From a virus, in the IMG/VR virus record IMGVR_UViG_3300047564_005879, positions 1-41,861 of that record: a stretch of DNA of 41,861 nt; one strand, written 5' to 3'. Shown one piece after another: positions 40,367-41,861 of the stretch; the first letter of the stretch is position 1, and each line of letters begins with the position of its first letter. Below the pieces are notes generated by a model, which was not told the DNA's origin, did not search any database, and saw only the letters and a program-made list of their open reading frames with translations. A program made the position numbers and the translations under genes.

Positions 40367-41861
40367 ATGGCGCAAGATAGTAACCTCTTTAATAGGCTCA
40401 CTAAGCTATTTAGAAGTGGTCCAGTCATCAAGAGACGAGTTAGAGAATATACACCGACTACAAAGACAACATCAGCATTTGAGCAATTTAGGAAGGCACA
40501 GAGCTACGTCTACAGCTCGGCGATGAGTGCATACGGCTCCTATGACCGTATGGCAAGGTACTCCGACTTTCAGGAGATGGAGTACACACCAGAGATCGCA
40601 TCAGCACTTGACATCTACTCTGAGGAGACGATCTCACCCGATGAGAAGGGTAACGTCCTCCACATCCACTCAGAAAATCCAGTCATCCACAAGCTGCTTA
40701 ACGAGCTCTTCTACGACACGCTCAATGTCAACTTTAATTTGACGTCTTGGGCACGCAATATGTGCAAGTACGGTGACTTCTTCCTCTTTAACGACGTTTC
40801 ACCTGATCAAGGCGTCATCAATGTCTACCCAATTCCAGTCAATGAAATTGAGCGTGAAGAGGGATATGACAAGGATGACCCAATGGCAGTTCGATTTCGC
40901 TGGCTGACACAGGGAAATCAAGTCCTTGAGAACTGGCAGGTGTCGCATTTTAGAATTTTAGGAAATGATGCATTTTTGCCATACGGATCGTCGGTCCTCG
41001 AGGCAGCACGTCGAATCTGGCGCCAACTGATCCTCGTCGAGGATGCGATGCTTGTGTATCGCATTGTCCGTGCACCTGATCGTCGTGCTTTTTACATTGA
41101 TGTGGGTAACGTTCCGCCCGAAGACATCTCCAACTACATGGAGCAAGCACAGGCACAGCTTAAGAAGAGCCAAGTTGTCGATAAGCAGACAGGTCGAGTT
41201 GACCTGCGTTACAACCCAATGTCAGTTGATGAAGACTACTTCATTCCAGTTCGCGGCGGACAGTCAGGCACCAAGATTGAAACGATCGCAGGTGGAACTA
41301 ATGCAGCAGCAATTGAAGATGTTCAATACATCCAAAAGAAGCTTTTTGCTGCACTTAAGATTCCTAAAGCTTATCTGGGGTACGATGAAGGCCTGGGCGC
41401 AAAAGCAACACTTTCCCAAGAAGACATTCGCTTTTCTAGGACAATCGCTAGAATACAGCGGACAATAGTCTCAGAACTTAACAAGATCGCTATCATTCAT
41501 TTGCACTCAAATGGTTTCGATGGCCCGGATCTTCTTGATTTTGATCTTAAACTAACAAATCCTTCAACGATCGCACAGCAGCAGAAGCTTGAACTTTATA
41601 ATACCAAGTTCCAGATTGCTGCCTCAGCAAATGGTATTCCTAACCTTGTTGACAAGCGCTGGGTGAGGAAGAAAGTCTTCCAGATGTCTGATGAAGAGAT
41701 TGAAGCAATTGACAAGGGCATCATCAAGGATAAAGAGATGGAGCTTCGCGTCGAGGCCGTTAAGCTACCTGAAGATAAGTCAACTGTTCCTGACATGTCG
41801 ACGATGGGCGCAGGTATTCCTACCTCGCCGCTCGCCACACCGCCAGAGCCTGGCGCCGAAC
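40367..41861 (+). CDS. 20: Portal protein (gp20-like), 3' end missing
   Basis: The frame is open from ATG 40367 to the window edge, giving 498 residues; T4 gp20 is 524, so little is missing. Good ribosome site TAGGAGAA. The text is that of T4-type portals: AFEQFRKAQSYVYSSAMSAYG, YSDFQEMEYTPEIASALDIY with a following SEETISPDEKG, then LTSWARNMCKYGDFFLFNDV, FRILGNDAFLPYGSSVLEAA with R-R-I-W-R-Q, YRIVRAPDRRAFYIDVGN, and IKIPKAYLGYDEG-like AALKIPKAYLGYDE. Twelve copies form the ring through which DNA enters the head. It follows the terminase with eight bases between. Confidence 0.9.
   Translation, partial: MAQDSNLFNRLTKLFRSGPVIKRRVREYTPTTKTTSAFEQFRKAQSYVYSSAMSAYGSYDRMARYSDFQEMEYTPEIASALDIYSEETISPDEKGNVLHIHSENPVIHKLLNELFYDTLNVNFNLTSWARNMCKYGDFFLFNDVSPDQGVINVYPIPVNEIEREEGYDKDDPMAVRFRWLTQGNQVLENWQVSHFRILGNDAFLPYGSSVLEAARRIWRQLILVEDAMLVYRIVRAPDRRAFYIDVGNVPPEDISNYMEQAQAQLKKSQVVDKQTGRVDLRYNPMSVDEDYFIPVRGGQSGTKIETIAGGTNAAAIEDVQYIQKKLFAALKIPKAYLGYDEGLGAKATLSQEDIRFSRTIARIQRTIVSELNKIAIIHLHSNGFDGPDLLDFDLKLTNPSTIAQQQKLELYNTKFQIAASANGIPNLVDKRWVRKKVFQMSDEEIEAIDKGIIKDKEMELRVEAVKLPEDKSTVPDMSTMGAGIPTSPLATPPEPGAE

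Noticed and set aside
1-41861. tRNA genes, CRISPR arrays, integrase or attachment sites
   Set aside because: Looked for in the gaps and none seen; the gaps are too short for tRNAs, and no repeat-spacer pattern or recombinase motif appears.

Overview
The window is a stretch of a tailed-phage genome with a contractile tail, from the T4 superfamily (myovirus morphology). The diagnostic genes are a gp55-like late sigma factor, gp5-, gp25-, gp6- and gp7-like baseplate proteins, a gp61-like primase, Mre11/Rad50 (gp47/gp46) homologues, a gp17 terminase and a gp20 portal. Every convincing gene is on the + strand. Genes are packed head to tail with gaps of 0-49 bases or short overlaps, and no gene-free stretch exceeds 50 bases. 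No tRNA, rRNA, CRISPR array, integrase, insertion sequence or attachment site was seen. The host cannot be named. The proteins resemble the divergent marine/aquatic T4-like phages more than enterobacterial T4, but that is an impression without a database search.

Layout. (1) 1-5907 is an accessory sugar block: a CMP-sialate-synthetase-like gene cut by the window edge, a sialate-synthase-like gene, a mini HAD phosphatase, a UDP-sugar dehydrogenase, a PD-(D/E)XK nuclease with Cas4-like cysteines, and two GT-B glycosyltransferases. (2) 5904-7292 holds a small membrane protein, the late sigma factor and a small helical protein. (3) 7293-12006 is the baseplate hub/wedge set: gp5-like spike, a very hydrophobic unknown protein, gp25, gp6. 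(4) 12015-33113 is a run of large virion proteins: a DNRLRE-like protein, a gp7-like wedge with two LamG-like insertions, and several unknowns with FnIII-like, LamG-like and shared terminal modules. (5) 33076-38152 is replication and recombination: RuvC-like resolvase, primase, a Cys-rich small protein, and Mre11 and Rad50 fused in one polypeptide. (6) 38136-41861 is packaging: a zinc-ribbon protein, a small unknown, the large terminase and the portal (cut by the right edge).

How it fits together. The sigma factor would direct late transcription; one perfect T4-type late promoter core (TATAAATA) lies at 3474-3481. The portal and terminase package DNA, the wedge and hub genes build the baseplate, and the Mre11-Rad50 fusion with RuvC would handle recombination-dependent replication. 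The sugar block probably changes a surface glycan, either of the host or of the virion.

The most unusual features are the single-chain Mre11-Rad50, and an apparent excess of strong hairpins. Some abut start codons that lack a Shine-Dalgarno sequence; others sit inside structural genes, with perfect stems up to 14 bp and several that need G-U pairs, so they look like RNA rather than DNA elements.
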